From NCBI GenBank assembly GCA_019114445.1, contig DXFL01000016.1, positions 28,796 to 92,795 of the forward strand: a stretch of DNA of 64,000 nt, read 5' to 3'. This document shows positions 52,995-62,000 of the stretch, one piece after another. The position numbers were made by a program, and so were the translations under genes. Positions within the stretch are counted from its first letter, which is position 1. Each line of letters begins with the position of its first letter. The notes under the pieces are model-generated. The model did no database searches and was not told the DNA's origin. It was given only the letters and a program-made list of their open reading frames with translations. Origin of the DNA: Candidatus Barnesiella excrementigallinarum. GTDB lineage: Bacteria > Bacteroidota > Bacteroidia > Bacteroidales > Barnesiellaceae.

Positions 52995-54596
52995 ATGAAA
53001 ACAAGGTTTAAATATATTGTGGCGATAGCCACATTGGGCTTGTCGGTTATACCGTCCTTTGTTTTAGGCGCAGGGAACGACGATTTGGTGAATGCCATGA
53101 TGGAAGTATATGCCGAAGAATTAGCAGCCAATCCGCAAGATTACCGGACCTATTATAGCCGTTCGATGGCCTATTTTGGACAGGGGAATATGGACAAGGC
53201 GCTGTCCGACATAAACAATGCGATTAAGTATTTTCCCCGGAAAGCCAAAGACGATTTAGCTCAGGCCTATTTGTTGCGGGCTAAAATTTTGTCGGAAAGA
53301 GGCGAGGACAAATCGGCGTTGACCGACTTGAACAGTGCTTTGCGGCTGGTCCCGAACCATAGGTTGGCGTTGAAGGATCGTGGCGATTTGCTTTGCCGAA
53401 TGGGGCAGTACGATGTGGCTAAAATGGACTATAATAATTTATTGCGATTGGATACTCGCAGCCAAAGCGCATTTATGGGATTGGCACGGGTCGAAGCCCA
53501 TATAGGCCAGCCGGTGAGAGCCAAAGATTTGTTGGCGCAGGCTGTAAATCTTTCGCCTAAGGATCCCAATGTCTATTTGGAGCGTAGCGAAATTTATATG
53601 GAAATGGGTATGATTACCGATGCGGTCGACGATTTGGTGTATGCCGTTTCGCTCGACGACGGCCAGTCGGGAGCTATTCAGAAACTGGTCGCTTATAGCG
53701 TCGAATCGTATCAAGGCGTTATCGAAGGACTGAATAGAAATATCGAACGGTTTCCGCGTCAAGGTATGCTCTATTATGTGAGGGCTTCCATTTATCGGGA
53801 CCATTACGACTATGCCTCGGCATTGCGCGACTGGAATAAGATTGTGGAGGAAAACTTTTTCAACTTCCACGGATTATATTATAATCGAGCTTACACTTTG
53901 TCGAGACTTGGTAGATTTGATGAAGCTCGTAACGATATAAAGAGAGCTATCGAGAAAGATCCACAGAATCCCGAATATTACAGATTATTATGCGAAATAG
54001 AGCGGGGGGCAGGTAATTTGGCGGCTGCCGATCAGGCTATCCGTCAAGCTGCGGTGTACGATCCGTCGAATGTGTACGTATGTTTGGAAAAGGGTATGAA
54101 TGCATACGACGAGGGCAATTTCGAGTTGGCCATACGTTGTTACGACGAGGCTGTGGTGGCAGCGCCCAATATCCCTTATCCCTATTTGGTACGGGCTTAT
54201 ACGCAAGAATATGGCATGGAGAATAAGACGGCTGCCGAAGAGGATTATCGTAAATCGCTCAGTTTGGACGACGCTTCTTCTTTCTTGGGCGATAATCTCA
54301 AAGGAATTGCTTTTGCGAAACTTCATCAAACAAAGATGGCCGAAGAGTGGGAGAACTCCCTGCTTGTGTCGGGGACAATCCGTAATATCGACTATTTCTA
54401 TTTAGCTTGTATGTATGCAAACCTTAATGTCGAGAAGTCTCTTTATTATCTCGAAAAGGCGTTGCAAAACGGTTTTGGCGACTATTACAAAATACATATC
54501 GACCGTTACTCGCCGGTTTCGTTGCTTCCCATCAGGCATCTGTCGCAGTATAGCGATTTGCTATTTAAGTATCGGGCTTTGCTCGGACAGCGGTAG
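52995..54596 (+). CDS. Large exported TPR protein
   Basis: The 533-residue protein has a signal peptide (IVAIATLGLSVIPSFVLGA) and at least eight tetratricopeptide repeats throughout (DYRTYYSRSMAYFGQGNMDKAL; HGLYYNRAYTLSRLGRFDEAR; YVCLEKGMNAYDEGNFELAI). The start at 52995 opens the signal peptide. TPRs form superhelical scaffolds for protein complexes in the periplasm. No other domain and no clear partner; it is followed by a bidirectional terminator. Confidence 0.85.
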   Translation: MKTRFKYIVAIATLGLSVIPSFVLGAGNDDLVNAMMEVYAEELAANPQDYRTYYSRSMAYFGQGNMDKALSDINNAIKYFPRKAKDDLAQAYLLRAKILSERGEDKSALTDLNSALRLVPNHRLALKDRGDLLCRMGQYDVAKMDYNNLLRLDTRSQSAFMGLARVEAHIGQPVRAKDLLAQAVNLSPKDPNVYLERSEIYMEMGMITDAVDDLVYAVSLDDGQSGAIQKLVAYSVESYQGVIEGLNRNIERFPRQGMLYYVRASIYRDHYDYASALRDWNKIVEENFFNFHGLYYNRAYTLSRLGRFDEARNDIKRAIEKDPQNPEYYRLLCEIERGAGNLAAADQAIRQAAVYDPSNVYVCLEKGMNAYDEGNFELAIRCYDEAVVAAPNIPYPYLVRAYTQEYGMENKTAAEEDYRKSLSLDDASSFLGDNLKGIAFAKLHQTKMAEEWENSLLVSGTIRNIDYFYLACMYANLNVEKSLYYLEKALQNGFGDYYKIHIDRYSPVSLLPIRHLSQYSDLLFKYRALLGQR

Positions 54597-54744
54597 GTGA
54601 TACTGTGCCGGGTAAAGGATTTTCTACACGCCTGTTAACTTCCTTCTCCCTGAGGAGCCCTTTTTTTGAATCCCTAAAAGGGGGCAGATGTTGTTCCTGC
54701 TTTACTTTTTTGTTTGGGAATTATAGCGTATATCATTAATAAGA

Positions 54745-54780
54745 AAAAGGCATTGTCCGCACGGACAATGCCTTTTATAG
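54745..54780. terminator. Bidirectional terminator between the TPR and M23 genes
   Basis: Perfect stem aaaaggcattgtccg / cggacaatgcctttt around a two-base loop, with A and T runs on the two sides. Confidence 0.9.
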
Positions 54781-54847
54781 AATGAAGCAATTTGTTTTAG
54801 TGAAATGATAAAATAGTTGTAGTTCTGTATTTAGGTTATAATCTATA

Positions 54848-55783
54848 TTATCTTATTCGTAACACTTTCCCTTCGCGCAAGATAGAATTTCGTTTAATTC
54901 CGTTTAACTTGCACAATTGGTTGATTGTAACGCCATATTTGTTGGCTATTCTCGATAACGAGTCGCCTTTTCGTACCCGATAGGATACATATTTTGCTCC
55001 GTTGTTGGTGCCTTTGTTTTTGTATTTACCGTATCCCAACCCGTTGGCCAACTCTTTGGGGTTGAATGTATATACGTCGGTATGGGGTACTTGGTTTACA
55101 AAGTCGAAAATGTTGTTGGGATTAATATCCATACCCAAGTAACGGGTTTCGAAATGGAGATGAGGGCCGGTGGAACGACCGGTGTTTCCTCCCAATGCGA
55201 TGGGATCGCCCACTTTTACAATTTGGTCGGGTTGTACCAAAAATTTAGAGAGGTGTCCGTATATGGTTTCAAGTCCGTTGTTGTGTCGGATAATTACGTA
55301 ATAGCCATATCCCCGACGCTCGTATCGGGTGAGCCGTACTTTCCCTGAGAAGGCGGCCCGGACAGTATCGCCTATGTGAAGAGCCAAATCCACACCCCGG
55401 TGCATACGCCGCCGACGCCAACCGTAGTTGGAGGTAATGTGGCTGATGATGGGCATACAATATTCCGAGACATCAATGGTCTCCGATTCGGGCAGTTTTT
55501 CGATAGGAACTTTATATGGATTTACCCAAGTTTGATCCCAATTGTCGCCATAGATGTCAACTCCGGGGAATTCCTCTTCCTCCTCTTCGAGCATTTCGAG
55601 CAGAGCAATCGAGTCGACAAGGTTGATTGCCTTGTGGATATTTTGCTGTCCTGCGATGAGGTCTTGATGTTGTTTGGAGTGTAGATGGGTAGAGAGATTC
55701 CTATTGTGTTGGGCATTTAAGTTGCCTAACGAGAATGCGATTAGGAGCGGTAGAATGTAGTGTTTTATTTTCCCGAAATACAT
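54848..55783 (-). CDS. M23 family metallopeptidase with LysM domain
   Basis: The 311-residue exported protein has a signal peptide, an M23 (LytM) domain with the zinc and catalytic residues in RRMHRGVDLALHIGD, YGHLSKF and GPHLHFETRYLG, and a C-terminal LysM (VRKGDSLSRIANKYGVTIN) for peptidoglycan binding. All metal-ligand motifs are intact, so it is predicted active rather than an EnvC-like pseudo-enzyme. It probably cuts peptidoglycan cross-links during growth or division. A -7 box (TATCTTTG on the minus strand, 55898-55891) lies upstream. Confidence 0.93.
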   Translation of the reverse strand: MYFGKIKHYILPLLIAFSLGNLNAQHNRNLSTHLHSKQHQDLIAGQQNIHKAINLVDSIALLEMLEEEEEEFPGVDIYGDNWDQTWVNPYKVPIEKLPESETIDVSEYCMPIISHITSNYGWRRRRMHRGVDLALHIGDTVRAAFSGKVRLTRYERRGYGYYVIIRHNNGLETIYGHLSKFLVQPDQIVKVGDPIALGGNTGRSTGPHLHFETRYLGMDINPNNIFDFVNQVPHTDVYTFNPKELANGLGYGKYKNKGTNNGAKYVSYRVRKGDSLSRIANKYGVTINQLCKLNGIKRNSILREGKVLRIR

Positions 55784-56043
55784 TTTTATTTATCTAATTC
55801 TGGCCCGAGCCAAGTCCAAATGATGTTATCAAAGTAGCCTTCCAATAAGCGGAATAAAAACAAAAAGTGTGCTTTTTTACACACACTTTCCAAAGATAAT
55901 GAATTTTGTAGAGATGTGGTCTTGTCGGTTAACAAATTTTAGACCAGCCAGATGGGATAAACGTTTAATTTGCTATTTATTATATTGTAAATCAGTTAAT
56001 TATGAATAATATGTTTTACAACATAAAACGATTCTATTTCACA

Positions 56044-58140
56044 TTAGCTAATCAATCCCCAATTTTTTTGTTTTTCAAAAATTCGGTTTAGTTCTTTTCT
56101 TACAATTTGGTTTTCGGGGAGTTCCAACATTTCGTCGTTGTCGAGCAGGAAGTTGGCTTCGTCGCGTGCCGCTTGCAAAATTTGTCCGTCTTTGGCCAAG
56201 TTGGCTATTTGCAGGTTAAAGGCGATACCGCTTTGCTGGGTACCCTCCATGTCGCCGGGGCCCCGCATTTGCATATCGGCCTCGGCAATACGGAAGCCGT
56301 CGTTGGTTTCGGCCATGATTTCGAGCCTTTTTCGGGTGTCTTGACTGATTTGGTAGGAGGTCATCAATATGCAGTATGACTGTTCGGCACCTCTTCCCAC
56401 ACGTCCGCGTAGCTGGTGTAACTGGGCGAGCCCGAACCGTTCGGCATTTTCGATAATCATAACCGAGGCGTTGGGTACATTTACACCTACTTCGATAACG
56501 GTTGTAGCCACCATAATGCGTGCTTCGCCCGAAACGAATTTTTGCATTTCGTGCTCTTTGTCGGCTGCTTTCATTTTGCCGTGGACCATACAAACGTTGT
56601 ATTCGGGGAATATTTCGCGTATGTGGTCGAATCCCTCTTCGAGGTTTTTCAAATCGCTCTTTTCGCTCTCTTGGATTAGCGGATAGACGATGTAAGCCTG
56701 CCGGCCTATTTGCAACTGTTTGCGCAGGGAGGCATATAGTTTTGCTCTTTTGTTGTCGTATTGGAGCAGGGTTTGTATAGGCTTTCGGCCGGGGGGCAGT
56801 TGGTCGATGACCGACACGTCGAGGTCGCCGTATACCGTCATGGCCAACGTACGGGGAATGGGGGTAGCCGTCATTACCAATATGTGTGGCGGAATTTTGT
56901 TTTTCTGCCAAAGTCGGGCTCGCTGCTCTACCCCGAAGCGATGTTGTTCGTCGATTACGACAAAACCGAGGTTGGCAAAGTTGACCGAATCTTCCAACAA
57001 GGCGTGTGTGCCGATAAGCAGATTGACTTCGCCGGTAAGCAACCCGTTGAGTATGGGCTCTCTTCTTTTCTTGGTGACGGAGCCTGTGAGCAGTTCGATA
57101 CGCAAGCCTAACGGTTCGATCATCTTTTTTAATCCGTCGTAGTGTTGTGTCGCCAAAATCTCGGTGGGAGCCATCAGGCAAGCCTGATAGCCGTTGTCGA
57201 CGGCAATGAGCATACTCATGAGGGCGACAAGTGTTTTGCCGCTTCCTACGTCGCCTTGCAGCAGTCGGTTCATTTGTCGGCCGCTGCCCATGTCGGCTCT
57301 AATCTCTTTGATTACTCGTTTTTGAGCCTGTGTAAGTTCAAAGGGGAGGAGATGATGGTAGAAGTTGTTGAAGTAGTCGCCAATGTGTCCGAAACGGAAT
57401 CCGCCCAATTTTCGGTTTCGCAGTCGGGTATATCGTAAAATGTGCAGTTGCAGGTAAAACAATTCTTCGAATTTAAGCCGCAATTCGGCTCGGCGCAGAT
57501 GGTTTACCGAAACCGGGAAGTGTATGTTGCGCAGGGCATCGGTCAATCCCATGAGTTGCATTCGGGAGAGGACGGGGGCGGGAAGAGTTTCGGGCAGGGG
57601 CGACTGGATACTCGACAGCAGGGTATAGACCATTTTTTGCAAGGCTTTCGAGTTGAGAAAGGCATTTTTCATCTTCTCGGTAGTTGTGTAATACCCTTGC
57701 AATCCGGTCGTATTGTCTATTCGGTCGTCGATCGGGTCGAGTTCGGGGTGAGCGATGTTGAATTTCCCGTTGAAGAGTGTAGGTTTCCCGAAAAGAGTAT
57801 ATTCCGTCCCCGGTTTATAGCGGTCGGTAATGTAGCGTATGCCTTTGAACCAAACCAGTTCGATTACTCCCGACCCGTCGGAGAACAAGGCGGTGAGCCT
57901 CCGGCGGGCGCCTTCGCCGTGGGTGCTGTACGATACGATTCGGCCGCGTAGCTGAATGTAAGGCATGGAGCCGTCTATCTCGTTAATTTTATAGGTCCTG
58001 CTGCGGTCGATGTATTTGTAAGGGTAATAATGCAGCAGGTCGAGATAGGTAAATATCTTCAACTCTTTATTGAGGAGTTCGGCCCGTTTGGGTCCCACTC
58101 CGGGCAAGAATTTTATATTTAGGCTGGCAAAGTCGGTCAT
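56044..58140 (-). CDS. recG: ATP-dependent DNA helicase RecG
   Basis: RecG remodels stalled forks and branched DNA. The 698-residue protein has the N-terminal wedge/OB region (LRGRIVSYSTHGEGARRRLT), helicase motif I LLQGDVGSGKTLVAL, Ia CLMAPTEILATQHY, motif II VIDEQHRFG, motif III MTATPIPRT, and motif VI QLRGRVGRG, with the typical RecG TRG-type C-terminus. Length is normal. Its start overlaps the end of ispD by 4 bases, so the two are coupled. Confidence 0.97.
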   Translation of the reverse strand: MTDFASLNIKFLPGVGPKRAELLNKELKIFTYLDLLHYYPYKYIDRSRTYKINEIDGSMPYIQLRGRIVSYSTHGEGARRRLTALFSDGSGVIELVWFKGIRYITDRYKPGTEYTLFGKPTLFNGKFNIAHPELDPIDDRIDNTTGLQGYYTTTEKMKNAFLNSKALQKMVYTLLSSIQSPLPETLPAPVLSRMQLMGLTDALRNIHFPVSVNHLRRAELRLKFEELFYLQLHILRYTRLRNRKLGGFRFGHIGDYFNNFYHHLLPFELTQAQKRVIKEIRADMGSGRQMNRLLQGDVGSGKTLVALMSMLIAVDNGYQACLMAPTEILATQHYDGLKKMIEPLGLRIELLTGSVTKKRREPILNGLLTGEVNLLIGTHALLEDSVNFANLGFVVIDEQHRFGVEQRARLWQKNKIPPHILVMTATPIPRTLAMTVYGDLDVSVIDQLPPGRKPIQTLLQYDNKRAKLYASLRKQLQIGRQAYIVYPLIQESEKSDLKNLEEGFDHIREIFPEYNVCMVHGKMKAADKEHEMQKFVSGEARIMVATTVIEVGVNVPNASVMIIENAERFGLAQLHQLRGRVGRGAEQSYCILMTSYQISQDTRKRLEIMAETNDGFRIAEADMQMRGPGDMEGTQQSGIAFNLQIANLAKDGQILQAARDEANFLLDNDEMLELPENQIVRKELNRIFEKQKNWGLIS

Positions 58141-58805
58141 TGTTTCAACAAGATTTCGGCCAAAGCCAAATCCATCGGTAGGGTTATTTTTAGGTTCTCG
58201 CGATTCCCGTCGACGAGCGAAGGCGTATATCCTGCCGCTTCGTAAACCGAGGCATCGTCGGTAAAAGTCGGGTCGTAGGGTTGTGTATAGGCTCGTTTCA
58301 AGAGTTCTACCCGGAACGTTTGCGGAGTTTGTACCATGACAAACCGGGAACGGTCGACGGCCCGGCTGTTTCCTCCCGGCTCTATTTGCCGCAACGAGTC
58401 GACAAGAGGCATTACCGGTATGGCTCCCCCTTTCTCCTCAGCAACTTGGAAGCAGGTTTCGATAACGCTTGTCGATACCAACGGACGCACTCCGTCGTGA
58501 ATGGCTACGAGTCCGTCGCTTGTGATGAGCGACAGACCGTTGCGTACCGAGTGGAAGCGGGTTTCACCGCCGTTGGCGATATGGTGAGGAACGGTTATGC
58601 CGTAGTCGGCACATAATTGTTTCCAGTATGTTTGCTGTTCGGCGGGGAGTACGACAATAAGTTCCATTGAAGAATCGAACCGATGGAATTTTTCTATCGT
58701 GTGGGCAAGTATGGGTTTCCCGGCTATCGCCATGAATTGTTTGGGGATATCGCTTCCCATGCGTGTGCCTTTGCCTCCGGCTACTATAATCGCATATCGT
58801 TTCAT
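58137..58805 (-). CDS. ispD: 2-C-methyl-D-erythritol 4-phosphate cytidylyltransferase
   Basis: IspD makes CDP-ME from MEP and CTP in the non-mevalonate isoprenoid pathway. The 222-residue protein has the CTP loop IIVAGGKGTRMGSDIPKQF, VAIHDGVRPLVS, and VMVQTPQTFRVELLKRAY with DDASVYEAAGY. The ATG at 58805 begins just before the glycine loop; an ATG at 58832 would add nine residues. The promoter lies in the shared repeat directly upstream. Confidence 0.96.
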   Translation of the reverse strand: MKRYAIIVAGGKGTRMGSDIPKQFMAIAGKPILAHTIEKFHRFDSSMELIVVLPAEQQTYWKQLCADYGITVPHHIANGGETRFHSVRNGLSLITSDGLVAIHDGVRPLVSTSVIETCFQVAEEKGGAIPVMPLVDSLRQIEPGGNSRAVDRSRFVMVQTPQTFRVELLKRAYTQPYDPTFTDDASVYEAAGYTPSLVDGNRENLKITLPMDLALAEILLKQ

Positions 58806-58825
58806 CGTTGTCGTGGGTTTGTATG

Positions 58826-58918
58826 ATGACAAAGATAGCGAAAGGTGAGGGCAAAGAAAAATAGAAAATACAATTTTCAGATTTTACTATGCCGAACCGC
58901 ATCCTATCTTATCCAAAG
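58826..58918 (-). repeat. Promoter-bearing repeat, copy upstream of ispD
   Basis: On the minus strand this reads ataggatgcggttcggcata, tagtaaaatctgaaaa, a T-rich part, then cctttcgctatctttgtc, matching 48371-48468 closely. The TATCTTTG box (58837-58830) serves as the likely ispD promoter. Confidence 0.75.
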
Positions 58919-58970
58919 ATAGTAATTTATTTCGGAAAGCGGAATCATTCGGGGGTGAGGGGTGGGCGTA

Positions 58971-59003
58971 AAAAAAGGGAGCGACCACCGGTCGCTCCCT
59001 TTG
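58971..59003 (-). terminator. Terminator after the large T9SS cargo gene
   Basis: Stem aaagggagcgacc / ggtcgctcccttt with a short loop, followed on the minus strand by a run of T. Confidence 0.9.
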
Positions 59004-59026
59004 GGATAATGTGCCCACAGGCACGG

Positions 59027-62000
59027 TTAGAGTCTTACTTTCACACGTTTTACACTTCCGGCAGTTTGAACTTCTACGACATAAATGCCTTTTAGTCCAC
59101 CTGCGTTGATGATAGCCGATTCGCTGGCCGGAGCCTCGGTCATGCACAAGCTACCGCTCATCGAGTATACCTTAACGATTTCGATGGTAGCGTTGGCTTC
59201 GATGTGGATATTGCCCATGTGGGTGTATATCTTCATCGCTTTTTCGGCCGTATGGTCGATACCCGAAATAATGGTTACTTGGAAGTTTTGTTCGATGTCT
59301 TCATCTCCCACGGTTACCGTTATGCCATCGACACCGGTGTAATCTTCGTGGCTAACCGACATAGAGTACTCTTTACCCGGTTGCAGTACGGCGATACTGT
59401 ATGCACCCGTTTCGTCGGTTGTGGCGGTGTAGATTACTTCGCCCGATTGCATGGTTACTATGGCGCCTTCGATCGGATTCGAGTTATCGGCACGAGTTAC
59501 GATACCATGAACCACAGGAGCTTCGGTCGCCAGTCCAAGTTCCATGACCATAATCTCGCTTTTCAAGCTGGGAGTATAGGAGCCGTTGGTCCACATATCC
59601 ATATAGTCGCTCTTATATCCATCTCTTTGATAGGTCTTCATCGATTGGGTCGATACCTCTTTGGTGAAGAAGTAAGCACCCGATTTATACGATGTAGAAT
59701 CTACCGAGATGATAAGGCTGAGGTTACCGCCTTCGTAGGTAATCGGTGTTTCGGGGCGCATTTCGAAATAGAGAGGAGCCTCTTGGCTGCCGCCCATTTC
59801 GTACCGCAGGTTGTTACCGATGTGGCTCAACCCTTCAATATCGGCCGCCGACATCTTGGCGGTTGTCAACTCGGTCTTTTCGGTATTTCCTATCCAAATA
59901 TTGATTCTATATCCTTTTGTAGCCGCATCGGTTACATAGTAAGGAATATTTACGGCTTCGATTACATCACCGGCAACAAGTCCCTCCAAATCGGCCGGAG
60001 TATAAAGGGTCTCGAAGAGATAGTTGCAGAAGTTGGGAGCCGATTCTTTTGTCGACAGATCACCGATCATAATGGTCGAGATCAACGACTCTTCGGCTAC
60101 ATTCACCGTAATGGTGTCGGTCGAGGTGACTACGCCGTTGAGGGTAAGCAGGGCATAGATCGAAGCTTCGCCGGCAACTCTCGGAGTCCACGAGCAAGTA
60201 TAGCTCTTCATGTCGCCCAATACCATAGGTTCAACCGCGTAGTTGCCCACGTTTTCGTCGCCGTTCATCAAGGCAATCGAGTAACTGTCGGCGGTTTCGG
60301 GTTCTGTACCTAAGCAAGTGACGTTGATGGTGAACTCTTGGGTATAGTTGACCATACCTGTATTCTTACCTGAGAAATCCTTGATGTCTATGCGGTGGTC
60401 TTGGTAAACCACTTGCGGGCCATAAACCAAGTCGATATAGGTTCTCTTGCTGGCAAAACCGATGTAGTAGTCGCCTTCGACAAAATCTTCGGGCATATAG
60501 GCAGCCAGTTGTTCCCAGTTGGCGTAATAGGTGGCGTAAATCGGGAAAGATTTTAACAAAGTCCATGTTTTACCGTCGGCCGAGTAGAGGATATCGGTGT
60601 TATATCCCGATGAGCTGGTAGCTCTTGCCGAGAAGGCAATGGAGTCGCCGGCTGCCAAGTGGAGCAATGGAGTAACAAGCGTATCGACGTCGACCGATAT
60701 GTTAGCCGCACTGGCTTCGCCATGATATTGGTATGTTTCGCTTCTTGCCCAGTTGCCTTGTTTTACGTCCCACAGAATCGGCGGGAAGGTTTCACCTTCG
60801 AACGATTCGAGCAATGCCGTGGAGGCTAACATCGTACCCGAAACGGCAAATTTCGTGTTACCTATACCGTCGTGTTCTACACTGATACTGTCGTTGTATA
60901 TACCCGGAGCAGCATTGAATACGATTTGAATGGTATCGGATTTACTGCTGGGGATAACCAACGGAAGTTCGGCATTTACCGAGAAGGCCGACCCTTCGGG
61001 TGCGGTAATGGCCGATACGGTCAAAGCGCCGTTGTTGCTGCTGTTCTTGATGATATAATCGAGCGTAGTCGCTTTGTTGACCATACCAAACTCTAATTTG
61101 GATAACGATGCATTTCCTTTATTGGGTTTAATCGTAATGCTGTTACCGGTTTCTACCATTGTGAAATGGCTGTTTCCTACATTGTTGACTTTTATTTGAA
61201 CAGCCAGCTTGGACAATTCATCGTCGCATGAAATAGCTAAATAACCAGAGATCGTTTTTTCGGTATTTATGGCAATTTCAGGTCCGGGGATTATGTTGTT
61301 TTCGTAGATGGTAGTATCGCCGTCAATAATATAGGTTTGATAGGTTATACCTTCGACCGCAGCACCGTTTTGGTCGACAATTTGGGGGGTAAAGCTATAT
61401 TCTCCGGCTGCGATAGCTTGGGTACCGATGTTCTTGAATGTAAATTGCAAGGTGTTCGAAGTCGCTTTCTCGGGTCCGGCGTATAGTGTATAGTAACTGC
61501 TCGGACGATTGAGCGAATTCTTTATGAGTTGTATTCCCTTAGTGATTTCTTGGTGGGAGAAGGCCATGAAATTGTCGAGATAAGCGTTGTATATTAAGAA
61601 TGCGATTCTCGAACCTTCGGGAACATCATTAACCGTTATTATGTTCCAATTGGTGTTGGACTCTCCGAGGTCTATGGTTGTTTGGCTACCGTCGGCTGCC
61701 ACGATGTAGGCTTCGAATGTGGACGACAGATAACTTTTCTTAAACTCGAACGATACGGTTCCACTGATTACCGGTGAGTAAATAGTGTCTATCGACGAGG
61801 GTGTTCCCAAAGAGTAGGTGGCCGTAGAGGTGAGCACATTTGTTCCGTCCACATTCTTGACCGTATATTCTATTTCTCGATCGTTATAGGCTGTTACCCA
61901 TTCGGCCGGTAAGTTGGTCGAAGCTTCGAAGTCCTCGTAGTAAGCGGTTGCCGGATAGGTTTCGGCAGCGAGTGCGATAGTGTCGTTGCCGCCATTAGTT

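Noticed and set aside
54597..54744. Possible small RNA after the TPR gene
   Set aside because: No stem or conserved motif is visible apart from the terminator; sequence looks like plain spacer.
55784..56043. Gap between M23 and recG as a possible small gene
   Set aside because: No open frame of notable length and no RNA-like pairing; only a -7 box for the M23 gene.
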